From NCBI GenBank assembly GCA_020632495.1, contig JACKFL010000006.1, forward strand, positions 1,240,001 through 1,304,000: a stretch of DNA of 64,000 bases, written 5' to 3'. Below the pieces are notes generated by a model. The model did no database searches, was not told the DNA's origin, and was given only the letters and a program-made list of their open reading frames with translations. This stretch comes from Candidatus Omnitrophota bacterium (GTDB lineage Bacteria; Omnitrophota; Gorgyraeia; Zapsychrales; Zapsychraceae). The translations under genes and the position numbers were made by a program. Shown piece by piece: positions 39,163-47,372 of this stretch (its first letter is position 1; each line of letters starts with the position of its first letter).

Positions 39163-41772
39163 TTAACGGCTGCCCGCGACGGGTGCCGGGGCCTTGGGAG
39201 GGGCGGGAATCAGGGAGATTCCGGCGCCCAGGGCGCCGGCCATTTTTTCATAGTCGGCCAGGAAGGCGGCGTACTCATCCTTCCCGATGTCCGTTTTCTT
39301 CTCGGCAAAGCGCGCCTCCAGAACCAGGCCTCCCTGATTGTCCTTGCGAAAGCGTGCCGCATAGGATAAATATTTGCTTTCGACTAACACATCCTGCGGC
39401 AGGTCGCCGACGGCGATGGATTCCGGAAGCTTGACGCGGCTGGTGATGCGCACATCCCGCAGTCCGGATAAATGAACCCCGTGCACACGGCCTTTCCGGA
39501 CATATTCAGGGAAAAACGCATCCGGCCCGATCAGCACCACGTTCCACGGGGCCTCCCCCGTAATCCACGGCTTTGTCACCTGCAAACCGAGCTGTACCCG
39601 GGCATTGCGGGTCCGCTTTTCCTGATTGAACAGATTCGCTTTGTCGAAATCACCGCCCGGAATATAGTCGCTCAGCTGCCGGCGCAGAAAAGCGGCAATC
39701 CCGTTTTGATCCCAGCTATTAAACTCATTCTTCATTTCCGCGTCCACACGGCCAAAATACTCAATCCGCAATTTGCCGCTCACATTGAATTCCTTATTCA
39801 TGGTCAACGCGATATCGACCTGCGTATGGCCTTCGGAAGGATCTTGCGCCGGGACCGTCACGGAACGGACTTCGCCTCCGCCGACAACGACTCCCTCCGC
39901 CCCGTACGTCCGTGTCGGTAAAGTCCAGCCCCGGTAGTACCGGGCCAGCGGATCCAGAACGTACTCGTCTGCGCCGATGCGGGTCATCGCCACCACGTGA
40001 TTGAATTCGCCCAATCCGCACACTCCCGGCGCCAGCCGCCCGTGCTCGGCCGTTCTCAGCAGTACGGTCTGCGATTCAAAACCGGCCGCACGGAGTAATG
40101 TGCGCAACAGCACGACGCGATTTTTCGCATCCCCGTTTTTCTTCTCCAGTGTGGTCTCGGCCGGGACGGGTTCCGGATCGGCCCAGGCAAAATCAAAACC
40201 GACCGGATCGGTGTCGTATCGGACAAAGTCGTAGATATCCCCCAAAAATTCACGCACATGATCTCCCGTACTCCGCAATGCCGTTGTCAGGTCACGGGAC
40301 ATCTCCGCCGCCACTTCCTGCCTGTCAGCGGCCCGGAGCCAGACAGCGACCGGCTGCAAGCTCGCCGCAAAAACCGGCAGCCGGGTTATCCATGCGGCGA
40401 TCTTTGCAGGCTCAACCAAGGGGATTCCTTTGTCCGGCCGTGACCAGCCCGACTCATCATCGACAACGATGCCGGCGATCACCGGACGTTCCGCCACCCC
40501 TGCGAAGATGGGCAGTAAGGCATCGGCACTCGTCCGTTGCCGGTTGCGGATGTCACGGACAACTTCTTCTATTCCATCGGTTAATTGTAGCTTTTTACGC
40601 GTATGCGCCTGCCACCAATCGGCCACCTGCCCCCATTCCCGTGCCGAGCTGATAATCACCGATTCTCCCAGCCGCCGATAGTCCGGCATAGCCGATTCAC
40701 CGGCAACGGGCGGAATATTACGCCGCTCCCAGGTGAGCAGGTTTTGAGCGGCGGCCGCAATACGCGTAACCGCCGGCTCGGCATCCGTGTTGAGCATGTT
40801 GTATTGCAAATCCATACTCTCCGGAACGGTGACGGTGTAGCGCGCCTCCAGGACCGGCATCCCCTCGGAGATAAGAAACTCGTCGTACACCAAATCTTCC
40901 GCCGGCAAAAAAGGCTCCTCAAAAATCATCTCGTACTCTACGATGTCACCCGGTTCCACCTGTAACATGCGCACGAACATCACCCGTGCCGACCGGTAGT
41001 GCGGCGGGACCCGTTGCAGCACGCCGGCGAACTGCTGCGCGTCGGAATTAATGCGGCCGTCCGGCTTGACCGTATGCGCGAACTTTATTCTCGGAAACTG
41101 TCGCTCCTTGTACGGTTCGTAGAATTCATTGAAAACCTTGCCGGCCTCGGTCAGGATCTTGATCCGCTTGTAAACGGTTTTAGTAATGCCGTGCTCCTCA
41201 TGGACCTTGTAACGCACATCGTTCAACAAGACCACGGCATCGGCGCCCTTAATGTTGTAATCGGCATTGTCCCAGCGGCTCGCGGGATCGTCCATCAGGA
41301 TATTCATCGCGGGACCGACATAGAATCGTTCACGTAACATAATGTCGCCAGTGGCATCCTGGATCTGCAGCACCCACTGTCCCAGCAATTCCGCGCCCTT
41401 CTTCTTGGGAAACTTCATCTCCGAACGGTATTCGGATGTCCCGCCCCACCGGCACCGTTCATGTTGTCGCTCCGTCCCATCGGGTCCGAACCAAATGGCA
41501 TAGAGTTCATACGGTTTTGTTTGCAAATCGGTCTTTCCGATCCAGTAGACGTGTCGCACGGTATCGGGAAATAAATTCGAAATCTTGCCGATTTCTATCT
41601 TGGGACTGAAGACGGAAGTTTTGTAGTGGTCCGTGAGCTGGGACGAGGAAAAATTGGGCTTTTTTTCACTGAAATAGTAGAAGTTGTTGGCCTCAACCGG
41701 TCGCCCGGCGACAACGGCCAACATCAACCCGGTCACGGCCGCAAACAAGAGGTTTCGAATCACCTGTTTCAT
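39163..41772 (-). CDS. DUF3857/transglutaminase-like envelope protein lacking the catalytic Cys
   Basis: The 869-residue protein has a signal peptide (MKQVIRNLLFAAVTGLMLA ... VEA-NN), an N-terminal domain of about 150 residues with a lipid-binding-like beta layout, a DUF3857 domain (VHEEHGITKTVYKRIKILT ... GDIVEYEMIFEEPF) and a transglutaminase-like domain. In active relatives the nucleophile sits in a G-D-C-K-D motif; here the sequence reads NGDAKNRVVLL, with Ala549 at that place. The His is kept (FNHVVAM, His592), as is the downstream YVLDP Asp. The C-terminal 250 residues follow the usual DUF3857-protein layout. The role is unknown but periplasmic. Confidence 0.85.
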   Translation of the reverse strand: MKQVIRNLLFAAVTGLMLAVVAGRPVEANNFYYFSEKKPNFSSSQLTDHYKTSVFSPKIEIGKISNLFPDTVRHVYWIGKTDLQTKPYELYAIWFGPDGTERQHERCRWGGTSEYRSEMKFPKKKGAELLGQWVLQIQDATGDIMLRERFYVGPAMNILMDDPASRWDNADYNIKGADAVVLLNDVRYKVHEEHGITKTVYKRIKILTEAGKVFNEFYEPYKERQFPRIKFAHTVKPDGRINSDAQQFAGVLQRVPPHYRSARVMFVRMLQVEPGDIVEYEMIFEEPFLPAEDLVYDEFLISEGMPVLEARYTVTVPESMDLQYNMLNTDAEPAVTRIAAAAQNLLTWERRNIPPVAGESAMPDYRRLGESVIISSAREWGQVADWWQAHTRKKLQLTDGIEEVVRDIRNRQRTSADALLPIFAGVAERPVIAGIVVDDESGWSRPDKGIPLVEPAKIAAWITRLPVFAASLQPVAVWLRAADRQEVAAEMSRDLTTALRSTGDHVREFLGDIYDFVRYDTDPVGFDFAWADPEPVPAETTLEKKNGDAKNRVVLLRTLLRAAGFESQTVLLRTAEHGRLAPGVCGLGEFNHVVAMTRIGADEYVLDPLARYYRGWTLPTRTYGAEGVVVGGGEVRSVTVPAQDPSEGHTQVDIALTMNKEFNVSGKLRIEYFGRVDAEMKNEFNSWDQNGIAAFLRRQLSDYIPGGDFDKANLFNQEKRTRNARVQLGLQVTKPWITGEAPWNVVLIGPDAFFPEYVRKGRVHGVHLSGLRDVRITSRVKLPESIAVGDLPQDVLVESKYLSYAARFRKDNQGGLVLEARFAEKKTDIGKDEYAAFLADYEKMAGALGAGISLIPAPPKAPAPVAGSR

Positions 41773-41791
41773 AAATTCACCCTAAATAAAA

Positions 41792-41815
41792 GGGTATCCT
41801 AAAGAAGGGATACCC
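41792..41815 (-). terminator. Hairpin with T-rich tract in the leader of the DUF3857 gene
   Basis: On the minus strand GGGTATCC (41815-41808) and GGATACCC (41799-41792) form a perfect 8-bp stem with an 8-nt loop, followed by TTTTATTT. It has terminator form. It lies downstream of a promoter (TTGAGT 41873-41868, TATAAT 41851-41846) and only about 20 nt before the DUF3857 ATG, so it can act as the terminator of the upstream gene, an attenuator, or both. Confidence 0.6.
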
Positions 41816-41838
41816 GCAAAGCTGTCGCACGAATTTAA

Positions 41839-41873
41839 CTTAGAAATTATAAACCAAAATATCAAAAACTCAA
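41839..41873 (-). promoter_or_regulatory. Promoter between the 319-residue membrane protein and the DUF3857 gene
   Basis: On the minus strand TTGAGT (41873-41868) and TATAAT (41851-41846) are 16 bp apart; the predicted start is near 41839, upstream of the hairpin at 41792-41815. Confidence 0.6.
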
Positions 41874-41875
41874 GA

Positions 41876-42835
41876 TCATTGCCCTATCCGCCGGCTCATC
41901 AGGCGGACGGGCATACCAGTCGGACGCGGCCGCCTCACCAACAGCCACAGAAAAAGCAGCCCGCACAACAGAAACGTCATGGCGGCATAATAACGAAACC
42001 GCTGAAACTGCTCCCAGGACCTGTACTGCGATTGGTACCGCTGATAAGCCGTGAATTGCGCGCCGTCTGCCACATAAAACGGGACGTCTTCAATCAACCT
42101 GAACTCCTCGGTGCGGTATTCACCGTTTTGCAGCAGGTACGGATAGACTCCTGTCATTTCCACATGCACGGCGGACTCACGCCCGCCGATGGTTTCATCA
42201 TAGGGGACGTTAAACTCTATCCAGGGGACCATCGTTTCGTTCCTGAATTTTGGGATGGCCGAATCCTGACGTGTCGGCCGAAAATAGAGCTTGCCGTCGC
42301 GGGGATTGACATCCTCCCACGTCTCCTCCGCCGGGAGAGAACTCGCTTCCGGCAAGGGTAGCAACCGCCGCGGCTCACCTACCACCAGTGTGCCCTTGAT
42401 AACATTGGCCTTCCACAGACCGGAAATCGACACCAAGGGCAAGCGCCTCTCCGGCTGAATATACACGCGGACCGCGTCCCCGGGCCGGACAACATCCGGG
42501 GTCTTGTAGCCGTTTTCTCCCTTCTGCTGGACCGGAAAAGATAAACGCTTGATATCCGGAGGTCCCCACAGCAAGCCGGTCAGCGTCAGTAAAATCGCGC
42601 ATCCCAAGGAGAAAATGCAAGTAAATCCGTATTTGCGATGCAGTTGAGCGCGAACAGCGCCCAGCGTGACGGGATGCCAGGATCCGCTCAAATACCAGGC
42701 CGCACCGCAAACGGCGATCAGGTAACTGATCATTTCCGGCAATGGGAGATGAACAATTTCGCGGATATGAAGAAACCTGATAAAAGTTATCAGCACCACG
42801 GCCGCGGCAAGAATGATGTATTTGGCGATCGACAT
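41876..42835 (-). CDS. Membrane protein of unknown function with a large extracytoplasmic domain
   Basis: The 319-residue protein has three N-terminal TM helices (about 5-20, 33-50 and 72-92), a loop or domain of about 180 residues (RPGDAVRVYIQPERRLPLV, HVEMTGVYPYLL) and a last TM helix at 284-304 followed by a basic tail. I do not recognise a family. Its stop is about 100 nt before the DUF3857 gene and is followed by a hairpin. Confidence 0.7.
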   Translation of the reverse strand: MSIAKYIILAAAVVLITFIRFLHIREIVHLPLPEMISYLIAVCGAAWYLSGSWHPVTLGAVRAQLHRKYGFTCIFSLGCAILLTLTGLLWGPPDIKRLSFPVQQKGENGYKTPDVVRPGDAVRVYIQPERRLPLVSISGLWKANVIKGTLVVGEPRRLLPLPEASSLPAEETWEDVNPRDGKLYFRPTRQDSAIPKFRNETMVPWIEFNVPYDETIGGRESAVHVEMTGVYPYLLQNGEYRTEEFRLIEDVPFYVADGAQFTAYQRYQSQYRSWEQFQRFRYYAAMTFLLCGLLFLWLLVRRPRPTGMPVRLMSRRIGQ

Positions 42836-42863
42836 GGACGTTACAAAAGGACGGGTTAAACTT

Positions 42864-42899
42864 TTAAGTAATTATGCCCGGAATCAGACGGAATAGCAA
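42864..42899 (-). promoter_or_regulatory. Promoter of the 319-residue membrane protein
   Basis: On the minus strand TTGCTA (42899-42894) and CATAAT (42876-42871) are 17 bp apart, directly after the terminator at 42926-42950 and about 30 nt before the ATG at 42835. Confidence 0.45.
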
Positions 42900-42917
42900 T
42901 CAGAAAACCCGCGATAA

Positions 42918-42953
42918 CAAAAAAAAGGCGGCCCAGTCACTGGGCCGCCTTTC
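42918..42953 (-). terminator. Rho-independent terminator of the Spy-like gene
   Basis: On the minus strand an 11-bp perfect GC-rich stem (42950-42940 with 42936-42926) and a 3-nt loop are followed by eight T (complement of 42919-42926). It lies about 30 nt after the stop of the Spy-like gene. This is the clearest terminator in the window. Confidence 0.9.
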
Positions 42954-42981
42954 GCAACGTTACCTTTCGGGGAGTACAGAA

Positions 42982-43605
42982 CTACATGGACCCTTTCATG
43001 GACCCTTTCTCTTGGACTAAGGGTTTGCCGGTAATGGGGCAAATGCCGTCCGGTGTCTTCTTGCTGCACTTGGCACATTTCCCGCCCATTTTCTCACACA
43101 TGTCGCAGCCGCCCTTTTTCTTTCCGCAGCAAGACTTGGACATCTTCTTCCACATCCGCATCTCCAGCCAGGTCGCCCGCTGATCGTCCGTCAGGACGCT
43201 TTGCATATCGGCCAGGGCCTGAACATACCTCTTGGCGATATTGCTTTTGGCACCGTATTTGGTATCGATCAATTTATTGACCTTGCCGGGATCGATCTGC
43301 GCATCCCACATCGCCGCATTGATATCGACCTTGGTGATATCCACATCGGCCTGCAGGCGGATCATATCCTTGATGGCCGCATGCTTAATCTTTTTCAGGT
43401 CCTTCATTTGCTCATCCGTGAGGCCCAGCGCATCCTTGTGCTTCCAGAGCATCATGGCCGTGTCCTTGAGTTTCGCGATCTTGCACTTTTCGACCTTGTC
43501 GCATTTCTTGCATTCGGAGCCGGCTTCGGCCACGGTGCCGGACAGCAAGGCGAAACTCAAAGCCGTGATGGCGGTTAGCGCGAGTAGTGACGTACGTTTC
43601 TTCAT
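42982..43605 (-). CDS. Periplasmic Spy/CpxP-like protein with a cysteine-rich metal-binding tail
   Basis: The 207-residue product has a signal peptide (to about VAEAG-SE), then a helical Spy/CpxP (LTxxQ) domain with two LTxxQ motifs (LTDEQMKDLKK and LTDDQRATWLEM). The mature N-terminus holds CKKCDKVEKC. A C-terminal tail of about 50 residues carries a dense Cys cluster (CCGKKKGGCDMCEKMGGKC, CSKKTPDGICPITGKPL). The family contains ATP-independent chaperones and heavy-metal-resistance proteins such as CnrX and ZraP. The extra Cys tail suggests metal binding. AGGAGG precedes the ATG and a strong promoter lies at 43704-43739. Confidence 0.82.
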   Translation of the reverse strand: MKKRTSLLALTAITALSFALLSGTVAEAGSECKKCDKVEKCKIAKLKDTAMMLWKHKDALGLTDEQMKDLKKIKHAAIKDMIRLQADVDITKVDINAAMWDAQIDPGKVNKLIDTKYGAKSNIAKRYVQALADMQSVLTDDQRATWLEMRMWKKMSKSCCGKKKGGCDMCEKMGGKCAKCSKKTPDGICPITGKPLVQEKGSMKGSM

Positions 43606-43690
43606 GAACTTCCTCCTGTGGTTTGATGATTGCCATTGTGAGGACGCAGAAAACGGTATAAATAAGCCAAAATGACTGCGTGTAAATCCC

Positions 43691-43739
43691 CTTTATAAAG
43701 CGCCCAACGAATTATACGTAGACTTTATTCATATTTCAA
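43691..43739 (-). promoter_or_regulatory. Strong promoter of the Spy-like gene, overlapping the SGNH stop codon
   Basis: On the minus strand TTGAAA (43739-43734), which lies in the last codons of the SGNH gene, and TATAAT (43716-43711) are 17 bp apart. The palindrome CTTTATAAAG (43691-43700) sits just after the predicted start (about 43704), suiting an operator. The leader is about 99 nt. Confidence 0.65.
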
Positions 43740-44885
43740 GGCCGGGAGTTTCTGTTTGGCGATCCAGGCACTCAGGACGGGCGCAATCCGCTCGGTGAAC
43801 GCATTTACGCCCAGCGGGTGGGTCGGGTGGACGTGGTCGTAAAATAGCTCTTTTTGACCGGAGAGGTCCCGCAGATCGATAATATCGGCGGCCACGATCT
43901 CCTCATCGATTTCCCGGTAAATCTCATTATAGGCCCTGACATGCGCCTCATGGTCGAAACCGTGATGATGGTACCCGCATTCCTTGCGTAGCGAGGCGGG
44001 TAAATCCGGCACGATCAGTGTCGGCTGCTTGATAACGAAGAGCTTCGCCCCCATGACTCCGGCGGCTGATTTGATTAATTTGAGATTATCGCGGAAGATG
44101 GCCGGTCCGCGCGGATCAAAATTTTCGGCCAACGGTCCCGAGGGATCGTTTTCGGTCATTTCTCCCTGTTCGCTGCTGCGGGTCAGCATCAACCGGACAT
44201 AGGTCAGGGCCTGTGAGTGCCGGATCAGCGGATCGATCGGCAACGGCTCAAACAGTCGGCGCAGACGTGGCCGGTTAAACCGCCATTCACCATCCTCCGT
44301 CTCACGCCACTGGAGGATTTCATCCGGTTTGCCGTTTTGAAAATACGACATTTCATTCCAGCCGTGATTGAGCACCAGGATGTCGGGCTCGAAGAATCTG
44401 ATCCGGCTCCACAACCGGCCGTATGATTCAAAAGATGTGTAACCGCCCACCGCCGCGTTGATAAATTCTATCCGGATGTCCGGAAAGTTTTTCTTCAGGG
44501 TCTCGGCGACCCGCCATGGCCAGGTCTCGCTGTCACTCAAGTTAATCCCGGTCCCGGCCGTTGAAGATCCGCCGAGAAAAACAACCCGCACCGTCCCCGC
44601 AGGCTTTTTCAAAGTCAGATCAGGCGTGGAGATAAAACCGTGGCGGTTAATCGTTTTTGTCAGCTCCTCCTCCATATAGGCAAAACCCGGCCGTCCTTTG
44701 AACGCGGCGAAGGCGTCGGTCGCGGCCCATTCATTGCCCACCAGGGTGGGCTTGCGCCCGGTCATTTCATAGAGGTCCCGGTGAGGGATCGTGGCCCGCA
44801 CCAAAAGTTCCGCCCACACCAGGGACACCAGGGCAACCATTAAAAAACCCCACATATAAAACTGTAGCAAGCGTGATTTTTTCAT
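43725..44885 (-). CDS. SGNH/GDSL-type hydrolase, membrane-anchored
   Basis: The 386-residue protein has an N-terminal signal or anchor helix (about 5-30). It then shows SGNH blocks: block I FLGGSSTAGTG (nucleophile Ser), block III region NHGWNEMSY and block V DHVHPTHPLG (Asp-x-x-His). Such enzymes de-acetylate or esterify envelope glycans or cleave esters. It is the last gene of a run with an HTTM-like membrane protein and a one-TM protein, so modification of a surface glycan or lipid is a reasonable guess. Confidence 0.85.
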   Translation of the reverse strand: MKKSRLLQFYMWGFLMVALVSLVWAELLVRATIPHRDLYEMTGRKPTLVGNEWAATDAFAAFKGRPGFAYMEEELTKTINRHGFISTPDLTLKKPAGTVRVVFLGGSSTAGTGINLSDSETWPWRVAETLKKNFPDIRIEFINAAVGGYTSFESYGRLWSRIRFFEPDILVLNHGWNEMSYFQNGKPDEILQWRETEDGEWRFNRPRLRRLFEPLPIDPLIRHSQALTYVRLMLTRSSEQGEMTENDPSGPLAENFDPRGPAIFRDNLKLIKSAAGVMGAKLFVIKQPTLIVPDLPASLRKECGYHHHGFDHEAHVRAYNEIYREIDEEIVAADIIDLRDLSGQKELFYDHVHPTHPLGVNAFTERIAPVLSAWIAKQKLPALKYE

Positions 44886-44915
44886 TCGTTTTTTTATCCC
44901 GACGCGCTGGCCGGT

Positions 44916-45716
44916 TTAGTCCGGCTGAGGTTGCGACGAAATCCGTGGCCCCGGACACAACATCCAGCCGCCGATCAGCATCCCGATCAGGCATCCGAGC
45001 ACCGAGAAAATCAGTATAGTATTGGTGACCGGCATCATGAAAACCATGAGCGTGATGGCGATGCCGGCTCCCCACCGATACGGCAATAGCGGGATGGCAG
45101 CCACCGTCCACTCCGCGCCGATCATGAGCCGCGACATAATCGCACTGATTTCTCCCAGACGGGAGTCGCCGAAAACGCGATGAATCCAGCCGGACAACCA
45201 AAACCGTTCATGGGTCAGGAACATTTGCCGCCACACTTCGCCGTCCGTATAGGCCGCGGTCATCTTACCGGCGGCGCCTCCCAGGAAAACCATCGCCACG
45301 ATCAACTGGGCCAAGAAACAGGCCTGCCAGCGAAAGGTTTCATCTTCCCTGTTTAAATTGACGGAGGCCCACAGTAACCACACCCCCACCCAAAAACAGG
45401 TCACATTTGTGGCATCGTTATAGGTATCGATGTGCCAGGCCGACAAAGCGGCCGTGACCGTGATCAGCGTACTGGCCGCAATATAGCTTGTACGAGAAGG
45501 TCGGAATAATGCCGGAACGGCTAGCAGCGGCAAGAAGTACAACAAAACCGAAATTTCCCCGTTCAAAAACAAATCCGGAAAAAAATCGAAGCGCACCGGA
45601 TAGCGCAGAATGTAGCCGAACAGGTATGTCATGAAATACTTGGTCCGAACGAACCAGCCCACCAACCAGAACAATAGCACGATGCCGACGACTTTTCGAT
45701 TACAGTCAGCGCCCAT
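44916..45716 (-). CDS. Polytopic membrane protein, HTTM/gamma-carboxylase-like
   Basis: I chose the ATG at 45716 (MGADCNRKVVGIVLLFW), with GAGGGGG about 9 nt upstream, overlapping the preceding gene by 11 nt. The 266-residue protein has about seven TM helices. The segment MVFLGGAAGKMTAAYTDGEV resembles the membrane motif of HTTM/vitamin-K-dependent-carboxylase-type proteins (GLxKL...G). The similarity is weak and the catalytic domain is absent. It belongs with the one-TM gene before it and the SGNH hydrolase after it. Confidence 0.6.
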   Translation of the reverse strand: MGADCNRKVVGIVLLFWLVGWFVRTKYFMTYLFGYILRYPVRFDFFPDLFLNGEISVLLYFLPLLAVPALFRPSRTSYIAASTLITVTAALSAWHIDTYNDATNVTCFWVGVWLLWASVNLNREDETFRWQACFLAQLIVAMVFLGGAAGKMTAAYTDGEVWRQMFLTHERFWLSGWIHRVFGDSRLGEISAIMSRLMIGAEWTVAAIPLLPYRWGAGIAITLMVFMMPVTNTILIFSVLGCLIGMLIGGWMLCPGPRISSQPQPD

Positions 45717-46245
45717 CGCACAGATCCCCCTCTGCATACCGGCCGAGCAAAAGTTCACCGCGCCTATTCTTCATCCGATAGCAGGAGATCATTTCCAATC
45801 CCCGGAACCGGGAACGCATCACGATGTAGTGCGTATCCGCACCCATAAAGAACAAATCGCGGTAATGATTGTAGGTGGCGAAATGCAGCGGAAAGTGATT
45901 CAACCACAAATAGTAGCGCTGGGTAATGTCCTCGTTTTCATAGAACAGGTTCGCCTGAGTCAACGGATGCCGGTCCCACCACAGTTCATTGCCGAAGCTG
46001 TACATGGTCGGCACCATTTGTTGCACGGCCCAGCGTGAAAAGCTGCGGTTCTTGAAGTGAAATTGACGCAGGAACGTCAGCTGAACGGACGGGACGGCTA
46101 TTTTGGCCAATTGCAAACAGCACAGACCGACAACAACCGTTAGGAGCAGATAATACCGCCAAAAGCGCGGGTGAACACAGCGAACAACGTGGTACACAGG
46201 ATACCTGTGCAGCACTCGATTCACGAAACTGTTGCCTGACGCCAT
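45706..46245 (-). CDS. One-TM membrane protein of unknown function
   Basis: The 179-residue protein has one TM helix (about 31-47, YYLLLTVVVGLCCLQLAKIAV) and an aromatic-rich extracytoplasmic part (NELWWDRHPLTQANLFYENED, RYYLWLNHFPLHF). No family is recognised. The 3' end overlaps the HTTM-like gene start, so the two products probably work together. Confidence 0.65.
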   Translation of the reverse strand: MASGNSFVNRVLHRYPVYHVVRCVHPRFWRYYLLLTVVVGLCCLQLAKIAVPSVQLTFLRQFHFKNRSFSRWAVQQMVPTMYSFGNELWWDRHPLTQANLFYENEDITQRYYLWLNHFPLHFATYNHYRDLFFMGADTHYIVMRSRFRGLEMISCYRMKNRRGELLLGRYAEGDLCDGR

Positions 46246-46274
46246 ATCCGATGCCCCACTAGGCCTATCACGCG

Positions 46275-47339
46275 TTACGGTGTGAAATCTGTCTGCGGGC
46301 TAAGCCGCATAATCGTATCCGCGATCAATTTGGCCGCATTCTCACAATCATTGTAGGAGCAAGTCTCGACCATTGTATGCATATACCGGGTGGGAACGGC
46401 CACCAGGGCGGTTGCCACACCGCTGCGGCTGACCTGTATCGCGGCGGTGTCCGTGCCGCCGGGACGTCCGAGTGAGGCAAACTGGTACGGTATTTTCTTG
46501 GCCTTGGCCGTTTCGACCAACATCCGCCCGAGGACGCGGTTAATGACCGGTCCGGCGTGTAGCAGCGGCCCTTTCCCCAGGGATACGTCACCGACCAGAC
46601 GCTTGTCGATATCCGGCATGTCGGAAGCATGCCCGACATCCACGGCAAAGGCCGCTTTGGGTTCAATGCCGAAGGAACTGGTCACCGCACCGCGCAACCC
46701 GACTTCTTCCTGGACCGTCGACACGGCGTAGACACCGACATCACTGCCCAACTCGCGTTCACTCAAAATCTTGATCACCTCGTTGACCACAAATGCACCG
46801 GTGCGGTTGTCAGCGGATTTGGAACTGAAACGGTTATTGGCCAGCTCTATGAAATTCGGCGCGAAGGTAACCGGATGTCCGGGCTGAACGGTTTTCAAGG
46901 CATCCTGCTTGTCCTTGGCTCCGATATCCACCCACATCTCCTTGATGGGCAGGACATTCTTCCGCTCCTCCGGCTCGGTCAGATGGATCGCCTTCTTGCC
47001 GATTACCCCGTCAACGTGGCCGGCTTCCGTCAGGACTTTGACCTGCGTTCCCGGCAAGGTACCCGGGTCGATGCCTCCGATCGGAATCACATGTAAAAAA
47101 CCATCGTCGCTGATATGTGAGACGATAAAACCGATTTCATCACAATGCCCCGACAGCATAACCTTAAAGGAAGCCTTCGGGTTCAGCACGGCAAAGGCGT
47201 TGCCGTGAATATCTTTGTAGGTTTTATGGGCAAACTTTTCCGCGCGCTTGATCCACACATTTTGCGGTGCTTCCTCAAAACCGGACGGTCCGCATTGCGA
47301 AAGAAGTTCGATAAGAAATTTCTTGGATTCTGCGTTCAT
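46275..47339 (-). CDS. M42 family metallo-aminopeptidase
   Basis: The 354-residue enzyme belongs to the M42 group of dodecameric dinuclear aminopeptidases (FrvX, PepA/TET type), which degrade short peptides in the cytoplasm. Metal ligands lie in LSGHCDEIGF, the bridging Asp in KSADNRTGAFV, the catalytic/ligand Glu pair in VQEEVGLRGA, and further ligands in VDVGHASDMPD and near the C-terminus (TRYMHTMVE). Complete and of normal length. Confidence 0.94.
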   Translation of the reverse strand: MNAESKKFLIELLSQCGPSGFEEAPQNVWIKRAEKFAHKTYKDIHGNAFAVLNPKASFKVMLSGHCDEIGFIVSHISDDGFLHVIPIGGIDPGTLPGTQVKVLTEAGHVDGVIGKKAIHLTEPEERKNVLPIKEMWVDIGAKDKQDALKTVQPGHPVTFAPNFIELANNRFSSKSADNRTGAFVVNEVIKILSERELGSDVGVYAVSTVQEEVGLRGAVTSSFGIEPKAAFAVDVGHASDMPDIDKRLVGDVSLGKGPLLHAGPVINRVLGRMLVETAKAKKIPYQFASLGRPGGTDTAAIQVSRSGVATALVAVPTRYMHTMVETCSYNDCENAAKLIADTIMRLSPQTDFTP

Positions 47340-47372
47340 GTTTTCTCCTGGCTGTTAGTCTAGGTTTGTTCG

